Assembly: GCF_007474535.1 (NCBI RefSeq)
Contig: NZ_VKNW01000011.1
Location: forward strand, 62,001-126,000
Direction of reading: 5' to 3'
Length of the DNA: 64,000 bases
Source: Chryseobacterium echinoideorum
Lineage (GTDB): Bacteria; Bacteroidota; Bacteroidia; Flavobacteriales; Weeksellaceae
Shown: positions 50,897 to 60,255 of the stretch, one piece after another
Layout: each line of letters opens with the position of its first letter
Position numbering within the stretch: the first letter of the stretch is position 1
The notes under the pieces: generated by a model
The model's database searches: none
What the model was told of the DNA's origin: nothing
Seen by the model: the letters and a program-made list of their open reading frames with translations, nothing else
Translations under genes and position numbers: made by a program

Positions 50897-53044
50897 TTAT
50901 TTGATAAAGCCTCTGTTTCTTAATAAAGGTTTGATATCCGGATCGTGTCCTGTAAAATCTCTGAATGCCTGGTTAAGATCTACAGAATTTCCTACAGAAA
51001 GAATGTATTTTCTGAATCGGTCGCCATTTTCTCGGGTAAGTCCACCATTTTTTTCAATCCATTCCCATGCATCGCTGTCTAAAGTTTCAGACCATAAATA
51101 AGCATAATATCCTGCTGAATAACCACCGCCCCAAATGTGCGCAAAATATGGAGTATGATATCTTGGCGGAACAGTTGCTAAGGTAAAACCGTGTTTTACT
51201 AAAGATTGTTTTTCAAAATCCAGCACAGGCAGAAGCTGTGTTTCACTGGTTACAGAATGCCAATCCATATCCAGAGAAGCCGCAGAAACAAGTTCGGTTG
51301 TCATATATCCCTGATTAAAAGTTGAAGCTTTTTTAATTTTGTCAACTAAACTCTGAGGTATTGGCTTTTTTGTCTCGTAATGAAGCGCATAGTTTTTTAA
51401 CACAACCGGGTCCAAAGCCCAGTGTTCGTTGATTTGTGAAGGAAATTCAACGAAATCTCTCGGTACATTTGTTCCTGAAAGAGATGGGTATTTTTGGCTC
51501 GCAAACATCCCGTGAATAGAGTGTCCGAATTCATGGAAAATGGTTTCTACATCATCAAAACTAATTAATGATGGTTTTCCTGTTGCAGGTTTCTGATAGT
51601 TGTAGCAGTTGACAATCACAGGTTTTGTTCCTAAAAGATAAGATTGTTCCACAAAATTGCTCATCCAAGCGCCCCCATTTTTAGAGTCTCTGGTATAAAA
51701 ATCAAGATAATAAATTGCCAGAGATTTTCCATCATGGTCAAAAACTTCATAAGTTACTACATCGGGATGATAAACAGGGAGATCTGTTCTTTTTTTGAAG
51801 GTGAGCCCGTAAAACTTTTCAGCAGCAAAGAAAACACCTTTTTCGAGTACCGTTGTGATTTCAAAATAAGGTTTAATCTCGCTTTCGTCAAGATCAAATT
51901 TGGCTTTTCTTACCTGTTCAGCATAATAATTCCAATCCCAAGGCTGTAGTTTGAAGCCGCCTTTTTGCTGATCAATCAGATCCTGAATATCTTTAGATTC
52001 ACGTTTTGCCGTTTCTACAGCAGGGATAGCCAGCTGATTCATTAGTTTCACTGCAGCATCTGGAGTTTTTGCCATCTGATCCTGAAGTTTCCATTCGGAA
52101 AAGCTTTTCTTACCTAAAACCTGCGCTTTTTTAAGTCTTAAAGCAGCTAGTTTTTCAATGGTTTCTCTTGTGTCATTCCCATCGTTTTTTTCTGCTCTTT
52201 CCCACGATGCTTTAAAAAGTTTTTCTCTTGTTGCTCTGTTATTGAGATTTTGCAGAAGAGGCTGTTGTGTCGTATTAAGTAATGTAAGAAGGTATTGTCC
52301 CGGTTTTCCTGCATTTTTTGCGTCATTTGCAGCAGCTGCAATTTCATCAGCTGAAAGTCCGTCAAGTTCTTTTACATCAGTGAAGAAAACCCCGCCCTGC
52401 TTTCTTGCTTCCAGTAATTTGTTGGAATACTGAGTAGAAAGAGAGGCAAGCTCCTGGTTGATTTGTTTTAGTTTCTCTTTGTCGGCTGCAGAAAGATTTG
52501 CACCTGCAATTTCAAAATTTTGCTTGTAATATTGAAGCAGCCTTTTACTTTCCGAATCTAAACCATTTTCTGAAATTGATTTTATTCTTTGATAAAGATT
52601 TTCATTCAGGTACATTTTGTCAGAATGAGCCGCAAAAATTGGAGCATATTCTTCGTCTAAAGCTTGTAAAGCAGGATTGGTGTTTGCACTTGTAAGGTTT
52701 GAGAAAACAATCACGGCTCTTTTTAAAACTTCGCCGCTTTTTTCAAGAGCTACAAGCGTATTTTCGAAGGTTGCTTTTTCGGGATTATTAGCAATCTTCA
52801 AAATGTCCGCATCATGTTGTTTTAAACCAAATTCAAAAGCGGGTTTGAAATGTTCATCTTTAATTTTGTCAAACTCCGGAGCTTCGTATTGAAGTTTGCT
52901 TTTCTTCATTAAAGGGTTTGAGGAAAGCGAAGCGTCAGGAACAGGAATTTCTTTTTGAGTGTCGGGTGTTTTCATTGTGGTGCATGAATAATTAAATGCT
53001 AAAACAGAAATTAGCAGTGCTGAGGAAATGTTTTTTATATACAT
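50897..53044 (-). CDS. M3-family metallopeptidase (Dcp/oligopeptidase-like) lipoprotein
   Basis: A 715-residue zinc peptidase. The signal peptide has a lipobox (AFNYSC, Cys21). The catalytic HEFGH motif lies in FHEFGHSIHGMF around residue 503, with the third ligand Glu about 28 residues later (FVEFPSQINEHW). The length and the terminal YLWSETLDSDAWEW and GNSVDLNQAFRDFTG fit dipeptidyl carboxypeptidase Dcp. It trims peptides from the C-terminus, probably in the periplasm. Single gene with a terminator. Confidence 0.92.
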   Translation of the reverse strand: MYIKNISSALLISVLAFNYSCTTMKTPDTQKEIPVPDASLSSNPLMKKSKLQYEAPEFDKIKDEHFKPAFEFGLKQHDADILKIANNPEKATFENTLVALEKSGEVLKRAVIVFSNLTSANTNPALQALDEEYAPIFAAHSDKMYLNENLYQRIKSISENGLDSESKRLLQYYKQNFEIAGANLSAADKEKLKQINQELASLSTQYSNKLLEARKQGGVFFTDVKELDGLSADEIAAAANDAKNAGKPGQYLLTLLNTTQQPLLQNLNNRATREKLFKASWERAEKNDGNDTRETIEKLAALRLKKAQVLGKKSFSEWKLQDQMAKTPDAAVKLMNQLAIPAVETAKRESKDIQDLIDQQKGGFKLQPWDWNYYAEQVRKAKFDLDESEIKPYFEITTVLEKGVFFAAEKFYGLTFKKRTDLPVYHPDVVTYEVFDHDGKSLAIYYLDFYTRDSKNGGAWMSNFVEQSYLLGTKPVIVNCYNYQKPATGKPSLISFDDVETIFHEFGHSIHGMFASQKYPSLSGTNVPRDFVEFPSQINEHWALDPVVLKNYALHYETKKPIPQSLVDKIKKASTFNQGYMTTELVSAASLDMDWHSVTSETQLLPVLDFEKQSLVKHGFTLATVPPRYHTPYFAHIWGGGYSAGYYAYLWSETLDSDAWEWIEKNGGLTRENGDRFRKYILSVGNSVDLNQAFRDFTGHDPDIKPLLRNRGFIK

Positions 53045-53180
53045 CTACTTTATTTTTTGAATAATATATGAAATCAAGAAACTTTTAATTAGCATTTTGC
53101 TGCCAATTGTAACAGATTTCATATTTTAGTTGTTATTAAAGTATAAAGATATTAAAAACTAAACTTTTAAACATCATATC

Positions 53181-53990
53181 ATGAAATGTAGTGCAATTTT
53201 ACTTTTTTCAGGGCTTGTTTTGATGGCTTCCTGTAATAAAAATGATAACAGGGAACAAAAAAATAACTGGCTTCCTGATATTACCAATTCTGATCATGGA
53301 CCTTTAAAGCAAAAAGAATTTGCCGGAGATTTCGATGAAATTGAAGTTTCTCAGGCAATTGAAGCTGAAGTTATAAAGTCTGATGTGGAAAAAGTAGTTA
53401 TTTCTGCTCCTGCAAATATTATTGACGAAGTTTTGGTTGATAATGATGGAACTGAACTCCATATTCACTATAAAAGAGGATTCCGTGTGATAAACAGTAC
53501 AAAAGTAAAAGCTAAAATTTACACAAAAGATTTCATAAAACTTGTTGCTAATTCAGCGGCTGATATTGTGGTTAAAGATCAGTTTACTCAGGATAAAACA
53601 GACTTGGAAGTCTCAAGTTCAGGACAAATATCAGGAAAACTGGAGGCCAACGAATTGACAATTGATGCTGCAAGCAGCGGCAGTTTCACAGGAAAGATAT
53701 GGGCAGTAAACCTTTCTGTTGAAGCGTCTTCTGCAGGAACTGTCGAGATGTCGGGGAAAGCTAAATCTGCAGAGCTGAAGGCATCTTCAGGAAGTGATAT
53801 TTCGGCAAAAGAAATGACTGCAGATCTTGTAAAGGCAGAATCTTCCAGCGGCGCAAGCATAGAAGTCGGAGTGGTCTCGAAATTTGAAGGTCACGCTTCC
53901 TCGGGTGGAAGTGTAAACGGTATTAAAAAAGGAAATGTTACGACAATTGCTAAAGAAGAAAGCAGTGGTGGAAGTGTAAGTTTACAGTAA
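53181..53990 (+). CDS. Head GIN domain (DUF2807) lipoprotein
   Basis: A 269-residue lipoprotein with lipobox LMASC (Cys18). The mature part is a DUF2807/GIN domain: DFDEIEVSQAIEAEVIK, then TELHIHYKRG and a right-handed beta-helix built of Ser/Gly/Ala-rich turns (ASSGSDISAKEM, ESSSGASIEVG, HASSGGSVNG). It is a putative adhesin-type envelope protein of unknown ligand. Convergent with the Kef gene, only 1 bp between stops. Confidence 0.85.
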   Translation: MKCSAILLFSGLVLMASCNKNDNREQKNNWLPDITNSDHGPLKQKEFAGDFDEIEVSQAIEAEVIKSDVEKVVISAPANIIDEVLVDNDGTELHIHYKRGFRVINSTKVKAKIYTKDFIKLVANSAADIVVKDQFTQDKTDLEVSSSGQISGKLEANELTIDAASSGSFTGKIWAVNLSVEASSAGTVEMSGKAKSAELKASSGSDISAKEMTADLVKAESSSGASIEVGVVSKFEGHASSGGSVNGIKKGNVTTIAKEESSGGSVSLQ

Positions 53991-53991
53991 T

Positions 53992-55872
53992 TTAATGATG
54001 ATTATCAGTTTCTTCGTCTTCTGAAGCTAATGTTTCCCAATCTTTGCGGTCAAAATTCAGATTATCAAAAGCCAATAAATCCTCCTCAATCTGGAGGATT
54101 TCTTTTGTGGTAAAAATATGCATTTCTTCATCTTTATCCGTTTTTGCTAATCTCCGTACCGATGCTTTGTCAATAGCCATAAATCTTTGCCCTAATCTTC
54201 TTGCGGCATATTTTCTCATTCCCGTTTCGTGCAGTACATCTACTGCCATATCTACCGCAGTTCCTAAAGTTTCGCGGTAAATATTTTCTATTCCATTATC
54301 AAGATAGTCATATGCATCAATCCTATTTTTGGCACGAACGAATATTTTTACATTAGGATATTGCTCTCTTACTACATCTGCGACAAATTTATTCATTTCG
54401 GGGTCATCCAGACACAACACCAGAATCTTTGCATCTTCAATTCCTGCAGCTCTCAAAACAGGAAGATGGGTTGCGTCACCATAATATACTTTAAAACCAT
54501 AACTTCTGAGCATTTTTACACGATCTGAATCTCTGTCTAGAACTGTTGCTGTTACTTTGTTTGCTTTGAGGAGTCTTCCTACAGTGCTTCCAAAATGTCC
54601 GAAACCTACGATGATAATTTTCTTTTGGTCAATGTTTTTCTCAAGAATATTAAAGTCAGAATCAGAGTCGGGGATTTCTTTGATAAATCTTGGAGTGATG
54701 ATTTTATCATTAATGATTAAAAGTATGGGGGTAATACACATCGTAATTGCCGATACAGCCATTAGCTGAGCATTAAGCTCTGCTCCGAAAAGATAAAGAT
54801 CAGAAGCGTAATTGATGAGTACAAAAGCAAATTCTCCTACCTGTGAAAGTGCAAACGCATAAAATAAAGTCTGTGGATTATCAAGCTTAAAAAATTTACC
54901 AATTGCAAACAATACCAGAAATTTTACAGCAAGAACTACAAAAACAGTACTGAAAATAAAGGCTGCATCATGCTGAATGACATTGAAATTCATCGTAGAA
55001 CCCACACTTACAAAAAATACGGCAAGCAATAAACCTTTAAACGGATTAATCTGCGCTTCAAGCTCATGACGGAATTCACTGTTTGCCAGCATCACGCCTG
55101 CCAAGAAAGCTCCTAAAGCCGGAGAAATGCCGATGGCAACCATCAACTCTGAAACTCCGATAACGAGAAAAAGTGATGAAGCGGTGAGAAGCTCAGTCAT
55201 TCCCGCTTTCGAAACATATCTTAAAAACGGAACAAAAACGTATCTTCCTAATAAAATTAAAATGATAACCCCAAAAATTACCGTACCTGCCTGAAGCCAT
55301 TCCGGGAGTTTCTGAATGAGAATCTGTACTTCATTGTCCTGATGTCTTGCTTTATAATTAGCAATTACAGGCAAAATTGCCAAAATGGGAATCACAGCAA
55401 TATCCTGAAATAGCAGAGTGGAAAAAGATGCTTCACCTGCTGTGGTTTTCAGATTATTTTTCTCCTGTAAGGTCTGAAGTACAATTGCGGTGGAAGAAAG
55501 TGCAAAACACATAGCAATTGCAATAGATTTATCTACTTTCCAGCCTGCCCAGATAAAAATCAGAAAAAGTATAGAGATAGTTAATACCATCTGAGTAAGT
55601 CCCAAACCGATAATTTTTTTTCTCATCTCCCAGAATTTTCTGGGTTCTAATTCCAGCCCAACCAAAAAAAGCAGCATAATTACCCCAAATTCACTGGCGT
55701 GCATGATATCGTTCACATCATTTCCTGTCAGTTTCAAAACATAGGGACCAATGATGATGCCGCCTAAAATATATCCGATGACCGAGCTTAAACCCAATTT
55801 CCTTGCAAGCGGAACCATAATGATGGCTACACCTAAGAATAAAAGGGTGTTCATCGCTAAAGTGTTTTCCAT
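53992..55872 (-). CDS. Kef-type (CPA2) K+/H+ antiporter
   Basis: A 626-residue membrane antiporter. About 12 helices occupy residues 1-385, including AIGISPALGAFLAGVMLANS and NPFKGLLLAVFFVSVGS, near-identical in layout to KefB/KefC. An RCK/TrkA-N domain follows from about 412 with the nucleotide motif IVGFGHFGSTVG and the acidic strand end VLDRDSDR. KefB/C export K+ and acidify the cytoplasm when electrophile-thiol adducts bind. This group lacks glutathione and this window carries bshA, so a bacillithiol adduct could be the ligand here (inference). Coupled to an oxidoreductase gene 1 bp upstream. Confidence 0.9.
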   Translation of the reverse strand: MENTLAMNTLLFLGVAIIMVPLARKLGLSSVIGYILGGIIIGPYVLKLTGNDVNDIMHASEFGVIMLLFLVGLELEPRKFWEMRKKIIGLGLTQMVLTISILFLIFIWAGWKVDKSIAIAMCFALSSTAIVLQTLQEKNNLKTTAGEASFSTLLFQDIAVIPILAILPVIANYKARHQDNEVQILIQKLPEWLQAGTVIFGVIILILLGRYVFVPFLRYVSKAGMTELLTASSLFLVIGVSELMVAIGISPALGAFLAGVMLANSEFRHELEAQINPFKGLLLAVFFVSVGSTMNFNVIQHDAAFIFSTVFVVLAVKFLVLFAIGKFFKLDNPQTLFYAFALSQVGEFAFVLINYASDLYLFGAELNAQLMAVSAITMCITPILLIINDKIITPRFIKEIPDSDSDFNILEKNIDQKKIIIVGFGHFGSTVGRLLKANKVTATVLDRDSDRVKMLRSYGFKVYYGDATHLPVLRAAGIEDAKILVLCLDDPEMNKFVADVVREQYPNVKIFVRAKNRIDAYDYLDNGIENIYRETLGTAVDMAVDVLHETGMRKYAARRLGQRFMAIDKASVRRLAKTDKDEEMHIFTTKEILQIEEDLLAFDNLNFDRKDWETLASEDEETDNHH

Positions 55873-55873
55873 A

Positions 55874-56395
55874 TTATTGATTCAGGGTTGCTACAAATTT
55901 CTTTTTCTGTAAAATGATTTCTTTTTTTGATAATTTATTGGCTTCGTAAACGATCGTTATGTCTTTTATATTGGCTTTAAAAACATTCAGTGATACAATA
56001 AGTCCGCTGATGATTTCGTCAATTGTATATTTGTATGTACCCTCTTTGGAGAAGGATCTTTCTTTGCCTCCGGTGGTAACCACAATATAAACTTCTTTAT
56101 TTTCTAACGGATTAACTTCGCCCTCATTCAGCCAGTTACGGTCAAAAACTTCGTCAATCCATAACTTCAGTAAAGGTGGAACTCCGAACCAGATGATCGG
56201 AAACTGAAAAATAAAACGATCATAACTTTGAAGCCTTTTTCTTTCTCTGAAAGCGGCAATATGAAAGTCGGGGTATTCTTCATATAGATCTCTAAGGGTA
56301 AAATGCTGATGACGAACATAGAAGTTGATGAGTTCTATGTTTGAATTGGAATGTTCAAGATAAGGATGAGCAAAAATAACCAGCGTTTTCTTCAT
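55874..56395 (-). CDS. KefF/KefG-like NAD(P)H-dependent oxidoreductase
   Basis: A 173-residue flavodoxin-fold quinone reductase: KKTLVIFAHPYLEHSNSN at the N-terminus, FQFPIIWFGVPPLLKLWIDEV for FMN binding, and VTTGGKERSFSKEG. It is the ancillary subunit that activates Kef channels and reduces quinones. It lies 1 bp upstream of the antiporter gene on the same strand, the usual kefFC/kefGB arrangement. Confidence 0.88.
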   Translation of the reverse strand: MKKTLVIFAHPYLEHSNSNIELINFYVRHQHFTLRDLYEEYPDFHIAAFRERKRLQSYDRFIFQFPIIWFGVPPLLKLWIDEVFDRNWLNEGEVNPLENKEVYIVVTTGGKERSFSKEGTYKYTIDEIISGLIVSLNVFKANIKDITIVYEANKLSKKEIILQKKKFVATLNQ

Positions 56396-56586
56396 ACAAC
56401 TCGTTTTTCGTAAATATAATGAAAAATGAATAAAATATGAATGGCAAAGGTAAGTTTAGTGAAAATTTTAATCAGAGAAAATAAAGCTGATGTAAATTTA
56501 TTTTCCATGAGAGTAGGCTTGATTATTTTTTTCGTCTTTGAAATTTATATTTTCTAACTTCGGAATTATTGTAACAAAACTTCCTG

Positions 56587-57147
56587 TTATTTTTGTAAGG
56601 GAATAGTTTTTTTGGTATCGTAACGTATGGAGAGTGTATCATAAGGAGGGCTAACTATAAGCTCAATAATACCGCCGCCAAACTCATCTTTTAATTTCAT
56701 CTGAAAGTGCTTTATAATCTTTGGAATATTACCAAATGGTGACTTTTCAAATTCACTGATTTCTTTTGCATATGGTTTTAAAGAAGTTTTTAAATTCTCG
56801 AATTCTTTATATTTATCCTGAGAATTACTAAATTTAATTATTTGCGTAGCACTATAATTTCGACCATTAGGTATTAGTGATATAAAAACTTGATTTACTT
56901 CACTTGCGAAAAAAACATTTTTTGTTCCGCTGAATTCATATGCCGTAAAGGGTTTAAATTCTTTTGGGACATTTGTATATTTAGTTTCACTGAATTTCAA
57001 GTTCGGATTGTTCATGAGAGACGTATAGTCATCTTGCATTTGAGAATTGAAGAAAACCGAATTCAAAATAAGAATTTCTTTAGGCTTTTCGCAGGAAGCT
57101 ATTGTCAAGAACAACACAATAAGAATAACAAAATTTTTATAATGCAT
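56587..57147 (-). CDS. Hypothetical lipoprotein downstream of the TPM gene
   Basis: A 186-residue lipoprotein (lipobox LTIASC, Cys about 19). The ATG at 57147 is chosen because the signal peptide begins there; an upstream ATG at 57171 would overlap the TPM gene. The rest is mixed, with FKPFTAYEFSGTKNVFFASE and a strand-rich end (GGGIIELIVSPPYDTLSIRYD). No family known to me. It follows the LemA/TPM cluster by 17 bp, so it may be co-transcribed. The 190 bp between it and the oxidoreductase gene shows no hairpin I can support. Confidence 0.72.
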   Translation of the reverse strand: MHYKNFVILIVLFLTIASCEKPKEILILNSVFFNSQMQDDYTSLMNNPNLKFSETKYTNVPKEFKPFTAYEFSGTKNVFFASEVNQVFISLIPNGRNYSATQIIKFSNSQDKYKEFENLKTSLKPYAKEISEFEKSPFGNIPKIIKHFQMKLKDEFGGGIIELIVSPPYDTLSIRYDTKKTIPLQK

Positions 57148-57164
57148 AATCTGAATAACTTGAT

Positions 57165-57962
57165 CTACCATCCTCCCGAAGCACCGCCTCCTCCAAAGCT
57201 TCCTCCTCCTCCGAAGCCTCCAAATCCGCCACCGCCACGAGAACTTCCGCCGCCAAAACCACCACCGCCAAAGCTTCCAGGAAAAGGAAAGAATCCTCCC
57301 GGATAATTTCTGCGTCCTCTTCGGCTGAGAATAATATCTCCGTCGTCATCATTTCCACCACCTCCTTTGCTCATAATGATGACAAGAATAATGAAAATGA
57401 TAAATGCAATAATAATCAGTTTAGCTTCTCCTGAATTACCCTTATGATGTTTCTGTAAAGGTTTGAATTTTCCCTGAACAGCATCCATAATGGCAGATGT
57501 TCCACCATTAATACCGTCGTACCATTTTCCTTTTTTAAATTGTGGCGTTACAATATAATCTAAAATCTGCCCGGCAACAGAAGCGGTAAGATATTGCTCA
57601 ACGGCTCTTCCCTGTTGGATAGACATGGTTCGGTCTTCTTTTGCAATCAGAAAAACCACTCCATTATCTACATCTTTTTGTCCGATTCCCCATTTTTCGC
57701 CGAAAGTTGCCGCAAGAAAATTAATATCTTCTCCTTTTGTAGAAGGTATAATGATAACTTCAATTTCTGTGGATGTAGAATCTGCAAACTGAATGAGCTT
57801 GTTGTTTAATGCATCTTTTTCCTGTTGGGTAAGAAGGTTGGCTTCATCATATACAGGATACAAAACGGCAGGTTTTTCCGGAATTGTATACTGTGCTGAA
57901 ATAACATTAAAACAGCTGGCAATTATGAAAATAAAAAATATTTTAAGAGAATGTAATCTCAT
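57165..57962 (-). CDS. TPM-domain protein with glycine-rich tail
   Basis: A 265-residue protein. Signal peptide 1-23; TPM domain about 35-160 (VYDEANLLTQQEKDALNNKL, STEIEVIIIPS, GIGQKDVDNGVVFLIAKEDRT); a Lys-rich link; one membrane helix (about 180-198); and a tail of almost pure Gly/Phe/Ser ending in GGGGASGGW. The layout is that of YgcG. TPM domains bind metals and some have phosphatase activity. Overlaps the next TPM gene by 20 bp. Confidence 0.88.
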   Translation of the reverse strand: MRLHSLKIFFIFIIASCFNVISAQYTIPEKPAVLYPVYDEANLLTQQEKDALNNKLIQFADSTSTEIEVIIIPSTKGEDINFLAATFGEKWGIGQKDVDNGVVFLIAKEDRTMSIQQGRAVEQYLTASVAGQILDYIVTPQFKKGKWYDGINGGTSAIMDAVQGKFKPLQKHHKGNSGEAKLIIIAFIIFIILVIIMSKGGGGNDDDGDIILSRRGRRNYPGGFFPFPGSFGGGGFGGGSSRGGGGFGGFGGGGSFGGGGASGGW

Positions 57963-58371
57963 CGGGTAGTTCGTTATGATTTTTTCCGTTAATTGGAAAA
58001 TGCTTTTTCAGTTCGATTCCGGTTTCCAGAATAGCACTTTTCAAAGCCTGATAAAAATGTCCTTTTGCAAATTCGGAAGTGATGTAGTCGTGAAGATGAT
58101 CCCAGAAAGACTGATGTACTTTTTCGTGAATTCCAGTATCACCAATAATTGTGAGATATTTCTGCTCAAAATTGACATGAAAAAGGACTGCATTTTTTTC
58201 TGCAGTTTTGTCTTTACAGAGTTCTTTGAAAACTTCAAAAGCCGCTTCTGCAATTTTGTCATCAGTTGTAGAGTCTATGTGTACGCGGATTTCTCCGGTA
58301 GAAAGACTTTCTGCCGATTGAATAGCTTCCACAAGGGAAGCTATTTGATGGTCTGTTAAAAAGCGATTCAT
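57943..58371 (-). CDS. TPM-domain protein, short soluble form
   Basis: A 142-residue single TPM domain without signal peptide: LVEAIQSAESLSTGEIRVHI, then KNAVLFHVNFEQKYLTIIGDTGI and FWDHLHDYITSEFAKGHF. It is the cytoplasmic partner of the membrane TPM protein. Its ATG overlaps the LemA stop by one base and its 3' end overlaps the next gene by 20 bp. Confidence 0.88.
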   Translation of the reverse strand: MNRFLTDHQIASLVEAIQSAESLSTGEIRVHIDSTTDDKIAEAAFEVFKELCKDKTAEKNAVLFHVNFEQKYLTIIGDTGIHEKVHQSFWDHLHDYITSEFAKGHFYQALKSAILETGIELKKHFPINGKNHNELPDEITFS

Positions 58372-58979
58372 TATTCAGTAAATACGCTTGGTGCATTTTC
58401 AGCTCCTGCCTGTGCTTTAAATAGCGGTTTTTCTTTAAAATTGGTAAAGTTTGCCAAAATATTATTAGGGAACTGTTTGATTAAAATATTATAATCTCTT
58501 GCAGCATCGTTATAGTTTACTGTTTCCATTCTGATGCTGTTTTCAATCGCAATATATTCTCTCTGGAAATTGACGTACTGCTGGTCTGCTTTTAGATTAG
58601 GATAAGATTCTACCACCGCCATCAATCTGCTCAGAGCTCCTGTTAATTCGCCTTGTGCTGCCTGAAATTTTGCCATGTCTTCTTCTGTAAGATTAGATGG
58701 ATTGATGTTAATTGAAGTTGCCTTTGAACGGGCTTCAATCACTTTTGTTAAAGTTTCCTGCTCAAATTTGGTGTAAGATTTTACAGTTCTTTCAAGATTA
58801 GGAATGAGGTTGGCTCTTTTTTGATATACGGTTTGTACATTAGACCACTTTGCATCTACAGTTTGCTCCTGAGCTACAAAATTGTTGTAACCGCTTTTAC
58901 CCCAGAAAAATAGTATTCCGACAATAATAAGTAATGCAATGCCGATAGTTCCGGCGCTGAAACAGCCTTTGTTTTTCAT
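58371..58979 (-). CDS. LemA family protein
   Basis: A 202-residue protein with one N-terminal membrane helix (about 11-25, IGIALLIIVGILFFW). The LemA hallmark FVAQEQTVDAKWSNVQTVYQKRANLIPNLE is split here into its parts VDAKWSNVQTVYQKRAN and LIPNLERTVKSY. A helical bundle follows, with LMAVVESYPNLKADQQY. LemA function is not settled; it may be an envelope scaffold. First gene of the LemA-TPM-TPM operon, a widely conserved trio. Confidence 0.92.
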   Translation of the reverse strand: MKNKGCFSAGTIGIALLIIVGILFFWGKSGYNNFVAQEQTVDAKWSNVQTVYQKRANLIPNLERTVKSYTKFEQETLTKVIEARSKATSININPSNLTEEDMAKFQAAQGELTGALSRLMAVVESYPNLKADQQYVNFQREYIAIENSIRMETVNYNDAARDYNILIKQFPNNILANFTNFKEKPLFKAQAGAENAPSVFTE

Positions 58980-59042
58980 GTTTGAATTTTTAATTTAATT
59001 TTTTAATGTTTTTTGTGCTACTCAAATATACAAATTAAGTGC

Positions 59043-59050
59043 TAATTTTG
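59043..59050 (+). promoter_or_regulatory. Candidate -7 element of folA
   Basis: TAATTTTG fits the consensus and lies 15 bp before the folA ATG. On the other strand TATATTTG at 59030-59023 is a candidate -7 for the lemA operon. Confidence 0.45.
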
Positions 59051-59065
59051 CATAAAATTTAATAA

Positions 59066-59551
59066 ATGACAACAATTGTGGTTGCAATGGGAGAAAATAA
59101 TGAGATTGGTTCTGATAATCAATTGTTATGGCATCTTCCTAAAGATTTAAAACATTTTAAAGAAATTACTTCCGGGCATCCCGTAATTATGGGTAGAAAA
59201 ACGTACGAAAGTATCGGAAAACCTCTTCCTAACCGTACCAACATTGTTGTTTCCAGAAAAAAAGACTGGTTTGAAGAAGGAATTCTGATTGTAGGAAGTA
59301 TCAAAGAGGCTGTAAAGTTTGCAAAAAAAATAGATGAAGAGATTTTTATCATTGGTGGTGGTACTATTTATGAACAAACAATGGAAATTGTTGATAAACT
59401 GGAAGTAACTCTGGTAAAAGCAACACTTGATGCGGATACGTATTTCCCTGAAATTGATTCTAAAACCTGGAAGAAAACCGGTGAGGTATGCTATGAAAAA
59501 GATGAAAAAAATCAATATGATTTCTGTTTTCAGACATTCGAAAAATTTTAA
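59066..59551 (+). CDS. folA: Dihydrofolate reductase
   Basis: A 161-residue enzyme reducing dihydrofolate with NADPH. The active site D27 lies in LLWHLPKDLKHFK, as in E. coli numbering; GRKTYESIGKPLPNR is the NADPH motif and IIGGGTIYEQ closes the cofactor site. No unusual change at the inhibitor-contact positions visible by eye. thyA is not in the window. Confidence 0.95.
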   Translation: MTTIVVAMGENNEIGSDNQLLWHLPKDLKHFKEITSGHPVIMGRKTYESIGKPLPNRTNIVVSRKKDWFEEGILIVGSIKEAVKFAKKIDEEIFIIGGGTIYEQTMEIVDKLEVTLVKATLDADTYFPEIDSKTWKKTGEVCYEKDEKNQYDFCFQTFEKF

Positions 59552-59608
59552 AAAAATAGTTGTAGGAATTCTAGCGCTTAACTTCTAGCTTCTAACCTTT
59601 AAATGTTT

Positions 59609-59616
59609 TATCTTTG
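59609..59616 (+). promoter_or_regulatory. Promoter -7 element of the DUF2892-like gene
   Basis: TATCTTTG is a full match to TAnnTTTG. It lies 18 bp before the next ATG and directly after a CTTCTAGCTTCTAAC stretch related to the heptamer repeat at 62403-62443. Confidence 0.55.
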
Positions 59617-59634
59617 CACTTCTAAAATTTAATC

Positions 59635-60204
59635 ATGAATAAAAATATAAAAATCATAGTGGCAGCACTTCTTATTTTGGGAGGTATTTACATGATGTTT
59701 TTTACCAGAAATTTGGGATGGGGAATTGTTATTTTTCTTCTTTCTGCCTTGCCGATTTTCTTATTTTTCAAAAATGAAAATATATTGCTTGCTTTCTGGC
59801 AGTTGAGAAAGCAGAATATGGAAAAGGCTTCAAAATTTTTAAATAATATTAAAAACTACAGAACAGAGCTTCATAAAAACCAGTACGGATATTATCATTA
59901 TCTGCAAGGTTTAATCTTGGCACAGGATCATCCGACCAAAGTAGAACCTTTGATGAAAAAAGCTTTAGATTATGGCCTGAATATGAAACACGATCGTGCG
60001 ATGGCTACCTTGAACCTTGCAGCGGGCGCAATCTCTAAAGGAAGGAGACAGGAAGGGCAAAAGCTTTTGGAAGAAGCTAAAAGGCTGGATTCTGCGGGAA
60101 TGATGACCGATCAGATCAAAATGCTGAAAGATCAGCTAAAAATGCCGACCATGCAGAAGCATATGCACAATCCTAATATGAGGAATAGAGGAAAATTCTT
60201 TTAA
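59635..60204 (+). CDS. Membrane protein with TPR-like cytoplasmic part
   Basis: A 189-residue protein. Two N-terminal membrane helices (IIVAALLILGGIYMMFF and WGIVIFLLSALPIFLFF) resemble small DUF2892-type proteins. The C-terminal part shows TPR-like helices (YYHYLQGLILAQDHPTKVEP, MATLNLAAGAISKGRRQEGQKLLEEAKRL) and a Met/Asn/Lys-rich end. Function unknown; likely a membrane-anchored protein-interaction module. Monocistronic, ending at a 40-bp palindrome. Confidence 0.75.
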   Translation: MNKNIKIIVAALLILGGIYMMFFTRNLGWGIVIFLLSALPIFLFFKNENILLAFWQLRKQNMEKASKFLNNIKNYRTELHKNQYGYYHYLQGLILAQDHPTKVEPLMKKALDYGLNMKHDRAMATLNLAAGAISKGRRQEGQKLLEEAKRLDSAGMMTDQIKMLKDQLKMPTMQKHMHNPNMRNRGKFF

Positions 60205-60215
60205 TACAATCTCAA

Positions 60216-60255
60216 AAATAAACAATGGCAGAAATATTTCTGCCATTGTTTATTT
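60216..60255. terminator. Perfect 40-bp palindrome, bidirectional terminator
   Basis: The two 20-base arms meet without a loop (centre GAAAT/ATTTC, arms AACAATGGCAG and CTGCCATTGTT, A/T ends). It reaches two bases into the stop codon of the T9SS gene to its right and follows the gene to its left by 12 bp. Confidence 0.85.
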
